A stretch of 64,000 nt of DNA from Silvibacterium bohemicum. Lineage in GTDB: Bacteria > Acidobacteriota > Terriglobia > Terriglobales > Acidobacteriaceae. This document shows, piece after piece, positions 17,465 to 27,387 of this stretch. A program made the translations under genes and the position numbers. Below the pieces are notes generated by a model. It was not told the DNA's origin, did not search any database, and was given only the letters and a program-made list of their open reading frames with translations. The DNA lies in the NCBI RefSeq assembly GCF_001006305.1, contig NZ_LBHJ01000019.1, positions 1 through 64,000 on the forward strand, given 5' to 3'. Positions within the stretch are counted from its first letter, which is position 1. Each line of letters opens with the position of its first letter.

Positions 17465-18139
17465 TCAGAATGCGCTCGGAGTGTTAGGCGGGCCTACAGC
17501 GTTCGCAACGGAGGGGGGTTCGCCAATCTTTCTCCAGGTGGCCAACTCATGTTCGAACGGCTGCCGACCCCAACCGTGAAACAGGCTCAGATTTGCCACA
17601 ATTAGCAGCACAGTTAGGACCGAAAACAGTGATCCGTAAATCCAGAAAAAAGCGTGTCCTTTGAGCGGCGGCGTGAAGCAGTGGTGAATGCCGACTGAAA
17701 TCGTTGAGACCATCGAGGCAACAAGGCTGGCGGTCCCCAGGCTGCCAAAAACGGCTATCAGGGCCCACCGGAAGGGCCGGTGGCGGAAACCGTCGTTGTG
17801 GCCCGACCGATACGCCTGAATTGACCGTTGCCAGTACACCCCAAAATTTCTCTCCTCATATCTGAAGATGAGATATGCCGCTATCCTCGTGGTCGAATGC
17901 AGTGACGATTGCACCAGCATGAGGCACGGAGTAAGAACGAGAAACGGCAGCAAAAACAAGAATGGCGGCAAAAGATCATGAAAAGGAAGCTTTTGGGGGT
18001 CTATCGTAAAGACGTAGCTCAGCAGAGCAGTAGATCCGCCCACGCAAAACGCCATAACTTGAAAAAGCCTGGTCCCGTGTTCCTGTATCTCCCGATACAG
18101 CGCCTCGAACTCGCACTGGGACAACTGTTGGTCATTCAT
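17465..18139 (-). CDS. Hypothetical four-segment membrane protein, 224 aa
   Basis: Function not recognised. There are about four hydrophobic segments: two near residues 25-45 and 55-80, and two near 125-150 and 165-185. Between the pairs is a basic/aromatic loop ([25 protein letters not shown]). There is no cysteine-rich or catalytic motif. It starts only 3 nt after the trehalase stop on the same strand, so the two are almost surely cotranscribed. The ribosome binding site is weak. Confidence 0.75.
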   Translation of the reverse strand: MNDQQLSQCEFEALYREIQEHGTRLFQVMAFCVGGSTALLSYVFTIDPQKLPFHDLLPPFLFLLPFLVLTPCLMLVQSSLHSTTRIAAYLIFRYEERNFGVYWQRSIQAYRSGHNDGFRHRPFRWALIAVFGSLGTASLVASMVSTISVGIHHCFTPPLKGHAFFWIYGSLFSVLTVLLIVANLSLFHGWGRQPFEHELATWRKIGEPPSVANAVGPPNTPSAF

Positions 18140-18142
18140 TCT

Positions 18143-19447
18143 CTAACCCGTACTTTGTACGGAGAGTTTAGATCCCGCGGCGAGATCCTTCAATAAATAA
18201 AGAAAGGTTGCGTTTGTCCACGCAAATCCATCCTGATTTTTATAGCGATCCTCAAGCACTTCGGCGGAACCGATCTCAACGTCATACTTTTCGAATAGCT
18301 TACCGGTCTGCTCCCATATTCTGAGATTGAGATTGAGCCACTTCAAGGCAATGCGCCCGGCAATCTCCATATGCCCGTAACTTTTTAATGCCAGATAACT
18401 GACCAGGTGGAGAGGTGGCCATCCCACCGGATAATTCCATTGCCTATCGATGTACCCGTAGCTCTGGTCGCATGCGGCCATACCGTATTCGCGTTCGAAC
18501 AATTCGATCTTTTCTGCAATGGTGCGTGCCTGCTCGCGGCTCGCAATCTTGCGAAAGAGGGGAAAGAACGTCGCCATCGACTTCACCTTCTTTCTTTGAC
18601 CGGTAACGAAGTTGAAGTCGTAATAGATTCCGTCCGCACTGTCCCACATTAAAGCGTTTACCGCCCGCGCCCGCTGTTCCGCCCGATTCCTCCACAGCGA
18701 AGCTTCTTTTGGAGAATCAAGCTCTTCATGAAAGACGGCAAGATCCATCTCGTAAGCGTAAAGATTGCTATTGAGGTCCACTGGCAGAAGCTCTAGGACG
18801 TCCCCTCGATCGAATCGGGGAGAAAGATCCCAACTCGCTTCATGGTCCATGGTGATATCCGCGATATTTTCGGCAGGATAACAGGGAGGCGCGTGATATC
18901 GGCTCAGGCCTTCATAGGCGAGATGATCGGAGTTGAGCCAATAACCGATGAATTCTCTTTCCACAATAGAAGCCGCCCATGCGAGCCACTTCTTGTCTCG
19001 CGTTGTGTTGTAAACCTCCCTCACCATCTCAGACAAGAACGGTAACTGCGAACCCGCGGCCCACCGTTTGCGATTCGCGATGACCATTCCATGGCGGTCC
19101 GCCAAAAAAAGGCAGTTCTCCACAATACCTTTAGCCAACTCAAATCGTTCAGTGCAAATCAGTGCCTTAACGACGAAGTAACTGTCCCAGTAGAACTGAA
19201 CCATGAATCGGCCGCCGGGTGTGACGAAGTCATTCGGAAGGAAAAGAATGTAAGGTCGTTGGGGATCTAGATCGTCCAAATGGCCATCTTTTGACGTCGC
19301 AGCGAGGGCTTCCCAGTCCGAAAAGCGATCTTGATGGCCATGGCGGGCATTTGCCCGAAGGTCTTCCCACTTTTCGTCAATGAACGTAAGAATGGCCTTA
19401 GCTCTAATAGGCAAATTGTCGAATGTCAGCATTCCTGGTCGCTCCAT
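18143..19447 (-). CDS. GH37-type trehalase, 434 aa
   Basis: Trehalase inverts and hydrolyses alpha,alpha-trehalose to two glucoses. Both family signatures are visible: PGGRFMVQFYWDSYF (about residues 77-91) and QWNYPVGWPP (336-345). By comparison with E. coli TreA, Asp207 (in EASWDLSPRF) is the likely acid and Glu386 (in FEKYDVE) the likely base. There is no signal peptide, so the enzyme should be cytoplasmic. At 434 aa it is shorter than the E. coli enzymes (about 550), with the N-terminal part trimmed. The second ATG (19432) is an alternative start. Confidence 0.9.
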   Translation of the reverse strand: MERPGMLTFDNLPIRAKAILTFIDEKWEDLRANARHGHQDRFSDWEALAATSKDGHLDDLDPQRPYILFLPNDFVTPGGRFMVQFYWDSYFVVKALICTERFELAKGIVENCLFLADRHGMVIANRKRWAAGSQLPFLSEMVREVYNTTRDKKWLAWAASIVEREFIGYWLNSDHLAYEGLSRYHAPPCYPAENIADITMDHEASWDLSPRFDRGDVLELLPVDLNSNLYAYEMDLAVFHEELDSPKEASLWRNRAEQRARAVNALMWDSADGIYYDFNFVTGQRKKVKSMATFFPLFRKIASREQARTIAEKIELFEREYGMAACDQSYGYIDRQWNYPVGWPPLHLVSYLALKSYGHMEIAGRIALKWLNLNLRIWEQTGKLFEKYDVEIGSAEVLEDRYKNQDGFAWTNATFLYLLKDLAAGSKLSVQSTG

Positions 19448-19544
19448 GGCTTGCTTATATTTTGGCCGTTCCTACTTACCAATGAAGGGTTCGATGAGTG
19501 TGAACGATGAGGATCAACCCTCGAAACATACGGAGACGGGAACC

Positions 19545-19643
19545 ATGAGTTGCTTTGATGCTAAACATTTACCGCCAGACTTGCACCGGATTCAGATACA
19601 GATACAGGCAGTTCGTTTAGATATCAGATCCCCTGGCGCATAA
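19545..19643 (+). CDS. Possible 32-aa small protein
   Basis: A short frame (MSCFDAKHLPPDLHRIQIQ...) with GGGAA 2 nt before the ATG and GGAG further upstream. No family recognised. It is listed because a clear intrinsic terminator (19685-19716) follows on the same strand with no other gene to serve. The evidence is weak. Confidence 0.2.
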   Translation: MSCFDAKHLPPDLHRIQIQIQAVRLDIRSPGA

Positions 19644-19684
19644 TTACCACCCAACCAGCTAAAATAGAACTAGATCAAGAAACC

Positions 19685-19716
19685 AAAAAGGACCGCTCCA
19701 AAGCACGGTCCTTTTT
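19685..19716 (+). terminator. Orphan intrinsic terminator
   Basis: An 11-bp perfect stem AAAAAGGACCG / CGGTCCTTTTT with a 10-nt loop, ending in a T run on the plus strand. The A run on the other side makes it usable in both directions. No recognised gene ends next to it on either strand, which points to a small unannotated transcript. Confidence 0.8.
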
Positions 19717-19738
19717 TCATGCGCAAATAGAGGAAGCC

Positions 19739-19857
19739 ATGCCCAATCTGGCCCTCTGCACCTACACCCTCCTCGGCGGACGCACCGACCGCCAGCCCGC
19801 AATCGCACTCCCTGCCGCAACAACCCCGTCGCTGAGCACGAAGTATCGAGCGTCGTG
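19739..19857 (+). CDS. Possible 38-aa small protein
   Basis: A short frame starting MPNLALCTYTLLGGRTDRQP with a good ribosome binding site (AGAGGA, 6 nt before the ATG). It begins 22 nt after the orphan terminator. No similarity is recognised, and codon use cannot be judged at this length. Confidence 0.25.
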
Positions 19858-20174
19858 ATGAGTAAGTTCAGTCTCACCAATGACCGCGCATCAACTGCCG
19901 CAGAATCAATCACACTGCACTGAATCCGAGATTCTCCATGACATCCTGGAAAGTCTCATGCAAACAATGAGTTACAGCCGGTCGCCGGCAAGATAATCGC
20001 CTGGAATGAATGATTTACAGAGATTGCCGGCCGTAGAGAATTCGCATGGTTGCCTGTCCACATTGCTTTTTCCAGATGCGGGAGCGTTTCACGCATAGGC
20101 GGCTGTTTCATCCCCAATACAAGACCGCTGCGGCCATCCGTAAGAACACCCCCACATGGTAATTTTTTAACGGG

Positions 20175-22235
20175 ATGCTTCAGGTCTTTCGCTCGTTTCG
20201 CAGCTTGTATGGCTGGACAATTTTTCTGGGGGCGTTTCTGCTCTTTGCGGTCGAGCCCATGGCTGCGAAGCAGTTGCTGCCGGCCCTGGGCGGGTCTTCC
20301 GCCGTCTGGATCACCTGCCTCTGTTTTTTTCAGGTCGCTCTGCTGCTCGGCTATCTCTACGCGCATTGGCTGGGACGGACACGATCCGCCCGAGTCGCCG
20401 CCTTGTTACATATAGTCCTGCTGGCGCTGGCTGCGGCGATGCTCGCGCTCATCCATCAGCCGGATCTTGCGCGAGCAGCCGGCCATCCGCTGACGGCGAT
20501 CTTCGCCACTCTGTCGTTGACGATCGGCCTGCCGTTTCTCATGCTCTCCGCCACCAGTCCCCTGCTGCAGCTCTGGCTGGCACGCGAGGAAGACCGCGAT
20601 GTGCCGTGGCGTCTCTTTGCGCTTTCGAATGCGGGATCGCTGCTGGCGCTCGCGCTTTATCCCACGGTGATCGAGCGGCATCTTTCTCTGGGCCGGCAGC
20701 GATTCACGTGGAGCTGCGGCTTCGTTCTCTATGCAATCCTTTGCGGCATCCTGGCCTGGCGCAGCCGCAGCGCGATGCCGCTCGACCGTGCCGAGCCCAG
20801 CGTTCCCGAAGGCGCATCGCGCAGTGGATTGCGGCAGAAAATACTCTGGTTTCTGCTGCCCGCCGGAGCGGCGATGCAGCTGTGCGCGGTGACCAACCAC
20901 CTGAGCCAGAACATTGCCGCTATCCCGCTGCTGTGGGTGCTGCCGCTGGCCGTATACCTGCTCACCTTTATCGTGGCCTTCGAGGCCCCGGGGCTCTACA
21001 GGCGATGGCTGGTGGTGCGCCTGCTGGTGGTGATGCTGGCCAGCCTCGGCTACATGCTGTCGAAGACCGATGTGAGCGTGCCCATCCTGCTCAGCATCGG
21101 CTTCTTCCTGGCGGAATTATTTTTTGCCTGCCTTTTCTGCCACGCGGAGGCTTACAGACTGCGTCCCAGCGATCCGTCGGAGGCTACGCTCTTCTATCTT
21201 CTGCTGGCCGCGGGCGGAGCGGCCGGCACCATCTTCATCGCCATCGGCTGTCCGCTGCTCTTCGACGCGAATTACGACATCGCGCTGGCCTTCCTGGCGA
21301 CCGCCGCTCTTGCGCTGGCAGTTACATGGCAGGAGGGCTGGGCGCAGCGGCTGCTGTGGTCGGTGGGAACCGCACTGTTGCTGGCTCTGGTCATCATGCT
21401 GCATATCGTTTACGCGCGCAGCACGCTGGTCGAGGAACGCAACTTCTACGGCGCGCTGCGAGTCAGGCAATCGCACTACCCTCCGCAGGCCCACACCGTG
21501 CGGACTCTACTGCATGGCACTATCGAGCACGGCACGCAGTGGTTCGCCCCGGAGTTTCGCCGCACGCCGACGACCTATTACGCTCCGGACTCCGGGATAG
21601 GACTCGCGCTTCATTTCTGCTGCGATGGCCGTCCGCGCGACATCGGTGTCGTTGGACTGGGTGCGGGAACGCTCGCTGCCTACGGCCAGGCCGGCGATCG
21701 CATCCGGTTCTATGAGATCAACCCGGCGGTGCGGCCTATTGCGGAAAATCTTTTCACTTATCTCCGCGACTCGCCCGCAAAGATCAGCTTCGCGCCGGGA
21801 GATGCCAGACTCTCGCTGGATGTCGAGCCTGCGGAGAACTTCGACGTGCTGGCCATCGATGCCTTCAGCGGCGATGCGATTCCGCTGCATCTCCTCACCA
21901 CGGAGGCCATGCAGATCTACCGCCGCCAGCTTGCACCGGGCGGCATCCTGGCCTTCCATGTGTCGAATCAGTATGTCGATCTCACGCCCGAGATTGCTGA
22001 GCTGGCCGCTGCGGCGGGAATGCAGGCCCGTGTCGTCGATACTCCCGGCAACAGTGCGCGCGGCGAATACCGCGCGACGTGGGTGCTGGTGACAAGCAAC
22101 TCCGCGTTTCTCGCGCAACCGCAGATCGCAGCATTGGCGATGGATATTCATCGCAAGGCGGAAGTCACGGCGTGGACCGACGACAACTCCAGCCTGCTGC
22201 CGCTTCTTCAGTGGCGGCTCCCGGAGAGATTTTAG
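20175..22235 (+). CDS. Fused MFS/spermidine synthase-like membrane protein
   Basis: The 686-aa protein has about ten or more hydrophobic segments (residues 10-410) and then a soluble Rossmann-like domain of spermidine synthase type. The latter shows GVVGLGAGTLAAYG (nucleotide/dcSAM-binding glycine motif), RFYEINPAV, and FDVLAIDAFSGDAIPLHLLT, which holds the acidic motif. This architecture is widespread; whether the C-terminal domain makes polyamines is not established for most members. The opening (LYGWTIFLGAFLLFAVEPMAAKQLLPALGGS) is typical of the family. There is no strong ribosome binding site at the ATG. Confidence 0.9.
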   Translation: MLQVFRSFRSLYGWTIFLGAFLLFAVEPMAAKQLLPALGGSSAVWITCLCFFQVALLLGYLYAHWLGRTRSARVAALLHIVLLALAAAMLALIHQPDLARAAGHPLTAIFATLSLTIGLPFLMLSATSPLLQLWLAREEDRDVPWRLFALSNAGSLLALALYPTVIERHLSLGRQRFTWSCGFVLYAILCGILAWRSRSAMPLDRAEPSVPEGASRSGLRQKILWFLLPAGAAMQLCAVTNHLSQNIAAIPLLWVLPLAVYLLTFIVAFEAPGLYRRWLVVRLLVVMLASLGYMLSKTDVSVPILLSIGFFLAELFFACLFCHAEAYRLRPSDPSEATLFYLLLAAGGAAGTIFIAIGCPLLFDANYDIALAFLATAALALAVTWQEGWAQRLLWSVGTALLLALVIMLHIVYARSTLVEERNFYGALRVRQSHYPPQAHTVRTLLHGTIEHGTQWFAPEFRRTPTTYYAPDSGIGLALHFCCDGRPRDIGVVGLGAGTLAAYGQAGDRIRFYEINPAVRPIAENLFTYLRDSPAKISFAPGDARLSLDVEPAENFDVLAIDAFSGDAIPLHLLTTEAMQIYRRQLAPGGILAFHVSNQYVDLTPEIAELAAAAGMQARVVDTPGNSARGEYRATWVLVTSNSAFLAQPQIAALAMDIHRKAEVTAWTDDNSSLLPLLQWRLPERF

Positions 22236-22475
22236 GACTACAGTACAAGCTGAAATTTACCTTTTTTTCACGGAGCCGAAGAGGAACGCTCGCAGGCACC
22301 GCGTGTTCCGTCGCGCGGTCGAACCTCGTTCCAGCCGCGCCATTACTGGCGTTTGATCCCATCACATTCTTCTCATCGCTATAGCTCTGCGCGTCCGCGC
22401 CGCCATGGAAACAGGCAGGGCCGAGGCCGATAGAAAAGATACATTGCTGTCATTGCAGTCATTTTGGAGTTTCCC

Positions 22476-25007
22476 TTGCCTTCGTTCAAGCTGGAGTGGC
22501 GCTCGCGGATCGGAAACCAGGTCTTTTATGCGCTTGTCGTACTACAGATCGCTATCTCTGCTGGCATCCTGATCGCTTCGCGTTTTTTGCGAAGCATGGA
22601 CTCCACGGTTCTGACGCAACGCGCGACGCTTACCTCCTATCGGTCGCGTCTCGACGGATTGCAGACGCTGATGGAGAACGAGAAGAATCGCGAGGACCTG
22701 GGAACGCAACGCGCCTTCGCCAGCACGCTGGCATCTTCGCTGCGCGAGTTTGTTCAGAACGCTCCTACCAACTTCGACAACAACTCCACCACGATTGCCG
22801 CACAGGCCGTCGAGCTCCAGCAGTTGGCGGCAAGACTGAATCTCGATGCACAGTGGATGGCGGATTATCTTCGCGAGACCGCCGATATCGAACATTCTCT
22901 GGAGCGCGGCCAGTCGATGGCCAATATCGCGGAAGCGGATATCCAGGCGCTGGAAGCCAGTGCGCGCAGCATTCACCTCTGGGTGGAGCGCATGGATCTC
23001 TCCACGCCTGTGCTGCTGCTGACCACCATCTTCTGCATGGTCTGGCTGAAGCGCGAGATGAACCTGCAGATCGAGCACCGCGTAAAGATCGAAGCCGAGC
23101 TTCGCCAGGAGCGCAGCTCCCTCGAGAACCGCATTCAGGCGCGCACCGCCGAGCTGCAATCCGAGGTCAAGGAGCGCCTGCGGATCGAGCAATTGAATCG
23201 CGGCCGAAATCAGATTCTGGAGATGCTGGCTCGCGACGAAGCAACCGAAGAGATCTTCCGGGTGCTGGTCGAGGTTCTGGCCAGGCACCGATCCATCTGG
23301 AGCTGCGCGCTTCATCTTCTCGATGGCGAAACGCTTCGCCTGCAGGCCTCCGCCGATCTTCCCGAAAAGCTGGTTCGCAATCTGCTTCAGTTATCGGCGG
23401 GACTGGCCGGCGTGCCGGAGTTGGTCGCGCTGAGCGAGAAGAAGACCTTCATCCTCGAAAATCTCGCCGCCGATCGCAAGCCCTGGACTGAGCTGCTGCG
23501 CGCCAACGGCATCCAGTCGCTGTGGTCGTCTCCGTTTTTCGGTCCGGACAAGAACCCGCTCGGCACGCTCACCATCTACACGCGGCTGCAATTTCCGCCT
23601 ACTGCAACCGATCTTGAGCTCCTCGAGACTCACTGCCAGATGGCGTCGATGGTTCTCGAACGCTGCCATCTGCAGGAGGAGCTGCGCCGACATGCTTACC
23701 ACGACAGCCTGACCGCGCTGCCCAACCGATTGATGGGCGAGGAGCGGCTGGAGACGGCGATTCGCCGCGCCCGGCGGATCGGCCAGTCGGTTGCCGTGCT
23801 TTGGATCGACCTGAATAAATTCAAGCAGATTAACGATGTCCACGGACACTCCGCGGGCGACTTCGTGCTCAAGGAAGTGGCCATCCGGCTTTCGCAGAGG
23901 CTGCGCGAAAGCGATACCGTCGCGCGCATGGGCGGCGATGAATTCATGGTGGTTCTCGAAGGCCTGCCGGGGCGGGCCGATGCAGAGGCGGTCTCCGCGT
24001 CGCTGCATGAAACCCTGCAGCCGCCCATCGCCTTTCACGATCTGCAGCTGGGCATCGACGCCAGTATCGGAATCTCTCTCTTCCCCGAAGACGGAGATTC
24101 CTCCGATGCGCTGGAGCGTAATGCGGATCTGGCCATGTATGAAGCCAAGTTCGGCGGCCACGGAACGCGCGTCTTCTCGCCCGCTTTGAATCAGGCCACC
24201 ATCGACCGGCGCGAGCTGGAAGTAGAGATGGCCTCGGCTCTCGAGAACGGAGGCTTCGAGCTTCACTACCAGCCGCAGTGCGATGCAGATGGACGCGTCG
24301 CGGCCGTCGAGGCGCTGCTGCGCTTCACGCATCCCACGCTCGGCGTCGTGCCGCCGTCGCGTTTAATACCGGTTGCGGAAGAGAGCCAGATGATCGTTCC
24401 CCTCGGTAACTGGGTGCTGCGCGAGGCGTGCCGCCAGAATCGTCAGTGGCAGCTCGAGGGGCATCCTCCGGTCCGGGTCGCGGTGAATATCTCCGCGATT
24501 CAGTTTGCGCGACAGGACTTCGCGGAGCGTGTAGCCGAAGTTCTCGAAGAGACAGGGCTGCTCCCGGAGTTTCTCGAGCTGGAGATGACGGAGAGCGTGG
24601 TGGTCAAAGACTTCGCCGAATCCACCCGGCAGATGGAGCGGCTGAAGCGACTGGGCGTGAGCATCGCCATCGACGACTTCGGCACCGGCTACTCCTCGCT
24701 CAACTATCTGCATCGCCTGCCCATCGACCGGCTGAAGATCGACCGCTCTTTCATGCAGGCGTTGAACGAGCCGAACAGTTCCCTGCCCATCCTGGAGGCC
24801 ATCATCAACATGGCGCAGAATATGGGGCTGGGCGTCGTAGGCGAAGGCATCGAGACAACGGAGCAGATGTCGATGCTCTGCCTCAAGGGATGCGATCTCT
24901 TCCAGGGCTATCTGTTCTCGCGTCCGCTCTCAGCGGACCGCGCCATCACCGCGCTGCAGGCTGGGAATCTGGGCGCAGCCAAGAAGATCGCGGCCGTCGC
25001 CAGCTAG
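22476..25007 (+). CDS. GAF-GGDEF-EAL cyclic-di-GMP enzyme, membrane-bound
   Basis: Proteins of this type make and/or break cyclic di-GMP. Two membrane segments (about residues 12-32 and 178-192) frame an outward region of about 145 residues, so an external or envelope signal is likely. A coiled coil, a GAF-like domain (about 230-390), a GGDEF domain with intact RMGGDEF (about residue 485), and an EAL domain with intact VEALLRF (about 611) and DDFGTGYSSL follow. Both catalytic domains look active. TTG at 22476 was chosen as start because GGAG lies 6 nt upstream; TTG at 22464 is possible. The gene stands alone. Confidence 0.93.
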   Translation: MPSFKLEWRSRIGNQVFYALVVLQIAISAGILIASRFLRSMDSTVLTQRATLTSYRSRLDGLQTLMENEKNREDLGTQRAFASTLASSLREFVQNAPTNFDNNSTTIAAQAVELQQLAARLNLDAQWMADYLRETADIEHSLERGQSMANIAEADIQALEASARSIHLWVERMDLSTPVLLLTTIFCMVWLKREMNLQIEHRVKIEAELRQERSSLENRIQARTAELQSEVKERLRIEQLNRGRNQILEMLARDEATEEIFRVLVEVLARHRSIWSCALHLLDGETLRLQASADLPEKLVRNLLQLSAGLAGVPELVALSEKKTFILENLAADRKPWTELLRANGIQSLWSSPFFGPDKNPLGTLTIYTRLQFPPTATDLELLETHCQMASMVLERCHLQEELRRHAYHDSLTALPNRLMGEERLETAIRRARRIGQSVAVLWIDLNKFKQINDVHGHSAGDFVLKEVAIRLSQRLRESDTVARMGGDEFMVVLEGLPGRADAEAVSASLHETLQPPIAFHDLQLGIDASIGISLFPEDGDSSDALERNADLAMYEAKFGGHGTRVFSPALNQATIDRRELEVEMASALENGGFELHYQPQCDADGRVAAVEALLRFTHPTLGVVPPSRLIPVAEESQMIVPLGNWVLREACRQNRQWQLEGHPPVRVAVNISAIQFARQDFAERVAEVLEETGLLPEFLELEMTESVVVKDFAESTRQMERLKRLGVSIAIDDFGTGYSSLNYLHRLPIDRLKIDRSFMQALNEPNSSLPILEAIINMAQNMGLGVVGEGIETTEQMSMLCLKGCDLFQGYLFSRPLSADRAITALQAGNLGAAKKIAAVAS

Positions 25008-25611
25008 AGACGGGATCTCGCCGCGAAAGCAATCCCCGAATTCCTGCAATACACCGTCATTTTGACGACTAGTAAAGAGGAAGAATCTCAGCGATACCGG
25101 GGATGTATCGATACGATTTCCGGCTCACCTCGAAATCGGTCATCCTGAGCGAAGGGGAGACCCGCAGTCTGCCTCTCCATCACCGATTCTTGTATCTGCA
25201 GCCCACATTTTGAATCAAAAAACGTATGAACAAGTTGTTCTATTTTCTGAACGACGATGGCTGAATACGCGGAACCGCAGTAATTTCACTCTGCCTGCAG
25301 CAGCACGAACAGAAACGGTATCTTCAGTCAGGCCGGAACCGTCCAGCCTGCGGGCGCAGAAATCACAAGTACTAATGACGACCAGCCGTCAGACTCAGTT
25401 CGCGCTGAAGGCTCTCTTCAGCACGCCCAAGGCACGAAAAATGGATGTCGATGACTCACAAAACGCTCTTGAGGAAGTCCGCGCCACCTGGCGTCTGGCA
25501 CGCAGTTGATTCGAGGTGTCACTTCGTTAGTGAAGCAGGAATAAAACAGCGGCGTCAGGTGTTAGCTCTGGCAGGGCCCCGGAGTGGTTTCGAGAGTATA
25601 GAAGGAGTTGC
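25008..25611. other. 604-bp spacer with intergenic repeats
   Basis: No convincing gene. It contains a family-b repeat (25054-25093) and a family-c fragment, GTCATCCTGAGCGAAG (25139-25154). The rest is AT-richer than its surroundings. A 99-codon frame from a TTG at 25210 lacks a ribosome binding site and family similarity. Confidence 0.6.
25054..25093. repeat. Intergenic repeat, family b, partial copy
   Basis: CGTCA-TTT-TGACG hairpin followed by GAGGAAGAATCTCAGCG. The same two blocks in the same order occur at 31408-31452, where the second block is itself completed to a palindrome. Here the right half of that palindrome is missing. Confidence 0.75.
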
Positions 25612-26910
25612 ATGAGCAAGGTTCTTATAGCAGCAGCGCCCTTGGCAGGGCATGCCGGTCCGATGTTGATTGTCGCTGAATATCTGCGCCAACAAGGACA
25701 TGACGTTCTTTTCAGTAGTTCTGATTTCTTTCGCGAAAAAGCGGAAGCCCGCGATCTGCGTTTTCTCCCCCTGATGGGAAACGCAAACTACGATTATCGC
25801 CAGCTGGGAGAACTCATCCCAGGCTTGAGGACCTTCACTTCGCCGATCGATCTATCCAACAGCTATGTGAAGCATATGTTGGGAGACCGAATCCCGGATC
25901 AGTATCGCGGATTACGCAAGGTCATCGACGAGGAGAATGTCGATCTCGTGATGACAGACGTCGGTTTTTGGGGAATTTTCCCGCTGCTCTTACGCAACGA
26001 ACCTCGCCCACCTGTGCTCTCCTGCGGCACGACCGCCCCGATGTGGCATGACCCTGCTTTTTCCATATTGACCGGACCGGACGAGACCCCCGAAGGACTC
26101 AAACGGAACCTCGAAGATAGCCGGAAATGGAAAGAGGGGCGTGCTCCAGCGGACATATACGTCAATGAAGTGCTCCAAGAGCTTGGCGCCCCGGTCCCTG
26201 GCGGCTTCGACCTCACCGATACGATGTATGGTCTTCCGGATCTTTTTCTCCAGTTGGGCTCCAAGGAGTTCGAATTTCCCATGCGTAACAGGCGGCCGAA
26301 CCTGCGCTTTGTCGGGCCGATTCTGCCTCAACAGAAGGGGCTGACGGAAGCTTCGCTGCAGCTGGACGACTCAAAGCCCGTGGTCTTCGTAACGCAAGGC
26401 ACGTTGGCGAACTTTGATTTCGATCAGCTCGTGAATCCTGCTCTGTCCGGCCTTGCCGGCGAAGACCTTCAAGTAGTTGTGACGGCGGGAGGCGGTCCCG
26501 TGGAGGCGATTGTTGCGGCGAAAAACTCTATCGTGGAACCCTATGTCCCGTATGAGCAGATACTGCCGAAGACGAGTGTCTTTGTAACCAATGGCGGCTA
26601 TAACGGTGTCCAGCAAGCCCTCAGCTACGGTGTTCCTATTATTTCAGCAGGTGCGAGCGAAGATAAGCCGCAAGTATGTGCGAGAGTGAGCTGGAGCGGT
26701 GCTGGCATCGATCTGAAGACTGGCGCCCCCACGGCGGAACAGATCCGCCAGGCGGTGGTTCAGATATTAAGTGATCCGAGTTATCGAAACCGCGCCAAAG
26801 TACTCGGGGCAGCCATCGCAAAAACGAATGCGTTAAAAACTATTGCGGAGATAGTGGCGCGAACCATCTCCGAAAATGCAGCTCAGGAAACTGGAATTCG
26901 AGGCCGCTAG
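25612..26910 (+). CDS. GT1-family glycosyltransferase (MGT-like)
   Basis: A GT-B fold enzyme that transfers sugar from an NDP-sugar to a small-molecule or lipid acceptor. The N-terminal part opens with KVLIAAAPLAGHAGPMLIVAEYLRQQGHDV, typical of macrolide- and sterol-type transferases. The C-terminal donor-binding block is FVTNGGYNGVQQALSYGVPIISAGASEDKPQ (residues about 324-354), where Asn-Gly-Gly replaces the usual His-Gly-Gly. GGAG lies 5 nt before the ATG. No signal peptide. It has no biosynthetic neighbours, so the acceptor is unknown. Confidence 0.9.
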   Translation: MSKVLIAAAPLAGHAGPMLIVAEYLRQQGHDVLFSSSDFFREKAEARDLRFLPLMGNANYDYRQLGELIPGLRTFTSPIDLSNSYVKHMLGDRIPDQYRGLRKVIDEENVDLVMTDVGFWGIFPLLLRNEPRPPVLSCGTTAPMWHDPAFSILTGPDETPEGLKRNLEDSRKWKEGRAPADIYVNEVLQELGAPVPGGFDLTDTMYGLPDLFLQLGSKEFEFPMRNRRPNLRFVGPILPQQKGLTEASLQLDDSKPVVFVTQGTLANFDFDQLVNPALSGLAGEDLQVVVTAGGGPVEAIVAAKNSIVEPYVPYEQILPKTSVFVTNGGYNGVQQALSYGVPIISAGASEDKPQVCARVSWSGAGIDLKTGAPTAEQIRQAVVQILSDPSYRNRAKVLGAAIAKTNALKTIAEIVARTISENAAQETGIRGR

Positions 26911-26941
26911 CTTCGAGCCCTGACAATACCAGGCGGCCCCG

Positions 26942-27301
26942 TCAGAGTGATTGCCGGCTCATCCGCAGCGCCAGCCCACAGCTCATGCAGCTTTTGGCGA
27001 AGGGATCGCTTCCGGTCAAGCCGCCTCTGCGGGAGGCCATGAAGCGCTTCCCGCAGCGCGGACAGCGCAGCAGCAGGCTCCAGCTCCACACCAGATTGGC
27101 CATGATCAGAACGGGAAAGATGAGGCCCAGCGGAATCGGAGCCCACGCCAAATCGCGCATCGAGCCGGCTCCGCCGAAGATGAGCAGAATGCCGGCGATG
27201 ACCAGCAGGCAAAATGCTATGCGTCTGCGCGTGCGGCGGCGAGCCCATGCCTGCGGATAATCCCGCTCTACGCTGAATTCCTCTGCGCTCACATTTCCCA
27301 T
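26942..27301 (-). CDS. Small membrane protein with zinc ribbon, 119 aa
   Basis: Two hydrophobic segments (about residues 28-45 and 52-75) are followed by CPRCGKRF...CMSCGLALR, a four-cysteine zinc ribbon. Proteins of this form are common and uncharacterised. The ATG is not preceded by a clear ribosome binding site. It lies convergent with the glycosyltransferase, 31 bp away. Confidence 0.8.
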   Translation of the reverse strand: MGNVSAEEFSVERDYPQAWARRRTRRRIAFCLLVIAGILLIFGGAGSMRDLAWAPIPLGLIFPVLIMANLVWSWSLLLRCPRCGKRFMASRRGGLTGSDPFAKSCMSCGLALRMSRQSL

Positions 27302-27387
27302 AATAAATAGCGCAGCGATAGATACAGATTGACGGAAACCCTGTTGCAGCTCAGTTCACTTGCAATTGAGATCACTTGCAGACAGAG

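Larger units (their letters stand above)
19448..20174. other. 727-bp spacer between trehalase and the spermidine synthase-like gene
   Basis: No conserved gene recognised. It holds the small frame at 19545-19643, the orphan terminator at 19685-19716, and the small frame at 19739-19857. AT content is higher than in the neighbouring genes. A promoter for the gene at 20175 should lie near its right end, but I cannot identify one with confidence. Confidence 0.6.

Noticed and set aside
25210-25509. A 99-codon frame from a TTG in the spacer before the glycosyltransferase
   Set aside because: No ribosome binding site and no recognisable motif.
25496-25510. TGGCACGCAGTTGAT, similar to a sigma-54 promoter
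   Set aside because: The GG and GC elements are not at the required 10-nt spacing and the -12 GC is replaced by GA/AT.
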